Shown here: piece by piece, positions 63,548 to 64,000 of the stretch
How positions within the stretch are numbered: position 1 is the first letter of the stretch
Layout of the letters: each line of letters opens with the position of its first letter
NCBI RefSeq assembly: GCF_040564635.1
Contig: NZ_CP159837.1
Span: forward strand, 6,559,001-6,623,000
Direction: 5' to 3'
Origin: Planktothricoides raciborskii GIHE-MW2
GTDB lineage: Bacteria > Cyanobacteriota > Cyanobacteriia > Cyanobacteriales > Laspinemataceae
DNA: 64,000 bases
Notes under the pieces: model-generated
What the model was told of the DNA's origin: nothing
Seen by the model: only the letters and a program-made list of their open reading frames with translations
The model's database searches: none
Program-made: the position numbers and the translations under genes

Positions 63548-64000
63548 TTACTTAATAGGTTGAAAGGAAAATTGCGTGCCTTTGGGGGCATTTCTTCCTC
63601 CTTTCACTGCTTGGACTAGAATGGGATCACCTTGACGATCGCCTGTGGATTCAAACTGAAGTAAATTACCAGAAGTATCAGCATTGGATAAGCTAATATT
63701 TCTGATATTTTGTAAAACGCTAGAACGAGATGCTTGCTCGGATAAAGCGTTAATCATTGCTTGAGTTGCATCAAAACTCATGGCAGTGCGCCAATTAACC
63801 TGTCCTAACCATCGTCTTTCTGCGGCTTCGGCATATTTCCCTTCGGCAAACCAAGGAACGGCTAAAATTAATCCTTCCACTGCGTTGCTACCCGATGTTA
63901 AAGTGTTGGGATTGTATAGAGCATCTCCTCCTAATAATTTCATTTGGTTGTTGTTAGCAACAGCTAGGGCGATCGCCACTGAAATATAGGCAGTATTGGG
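63548..64000 (-). CDS. Periplasmic substrate-binding-like protein, C-terminal fragment (cut by window end)
   Basis: The frame runs clean to the window edge, 150 residues before the stop. VAIALAVANNNQMKLLGGDALYNPNTL, the AVPWFAEGKYAEAAERRW segment, FDATQAMINAL and the end GDRQGDPILVQAVKGG resemble type-I periplasmic binding proteins (LivJ/branched-chain amino acid receptor family). They follow the GDALYNPN/YDAxxxL and GxxQGxPxxxQV patterns. The N-terminus is outside the window. It is the first visible gene of the vWA/tubulin operon, so it may be the sensor of the system rather than a transporter part. Confidence 0.7.
   Translation of the reverse strand, partial: PNTAYISVAIALAVANNNQMKLLGGDALYNPNTLTSGSNAVEGLILAVPWFAEGKYAEAAERRWLGQVNWRTAMSFDATQAMINALSEQASRSSVLQNIRNISLSNADTSGNLLQFESTGDRQGDPILVQAVKGGRNAPKGTQFSFQPIK

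Overview
The window is chromosomal DNA of a filamentous, Oscillatoriales-type cyanobacterium. It carries psaA, two psaB genes, psaI and psaL of photosystem I. It also has a pyrF-pyrE fusion, a long cyanobacterial IF2, a YtxH-like gene, Uma2 and XisI genes, many GCGATCGC (HIP1) sites, and a very high load of short palindromic repeats. Genus cannot be fixed from the sequence alone.

Layout. 1-8.6 kb: the 5' part of a transketolase-like gene, then an accessory stretch dominated by AGAAACC-G-GGTTTCT palindromes. This stretch holds a coiled-coil/WD40 protein, a His-rich protein, a dead beta-class DNA methyltransferase and a P/E-rich lipoprotein. 9.3-19.2 kb: photosystem I block, psaA-psaB (+), psaL-psaI (-), an SGNH hydrolase (+), then a second psaB encoding an identical protein. 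19.6-23.0 kb: AT-rich three-gene McrBC-like restriction operon with an unrecognised third protein, and an orphan HicB. 23.2-27.7 kb: alpha/beta hydrolase and small membrane/coiled-coil proteins. 27.8-34.6 kb: a structured leader, then rimP-nusA-ylxR-(orf)-infB. 35.1-39.1 kb (-): DUF3493-like protein, OMP decarboxylase/orotate phosphoribosyltransferase fusion, NTF2-like protein, YifB/ComM ATPase.

39.6-45.8 kb: two HTH-AAA/STAND-type ATPases (-) diverging from a hypothetical protein, a lipoprotein and a four-TM coiled-coil protein (+). Both ATPases carry in-frame repeat insertions. 46.3-50.4 kb: repeat-rich graveyard with an Rpn-like pseudogene, a REP-associated tyrosine transposase pseudogene set among GTGGGC/GCCCAC palindromes, three Uma2 nucleases and XisI. 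50.5-53.3 kb: riboflavin synthase, bifunctional nuclease, aldo/keto reductase with ferredoxin tail. 54.2-56.3 kb: an AAA ATPase plus TOPRIM/DUF4435 pair resembling PARIS/OLD-type phage defence. 57.1-58.5 kb: glutamate-symporter family protein. 58.7-64.0 kb (-): a tight operon of a periplasmic-binding-like protein (cut by the window end), a membrane vWA protein, a 1103-residue tubulin-like GTPase with a zinc ribbon, and a YidD-like protein with a Cys-rich tail.

The best candidates for an undescribed system are the substrate-binding/vWA/tubulin/YidD operon, the three-gene McrBC-like operon, and the HTH-ATPase locus. In the last, a 13-base word in the intergenic region recurs in a 63-bp coding tandem array. 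The identical psaB copies and the structured rimP leader also deserve follow-up. All functional calls come from motif recognition by eye; no database search was run.
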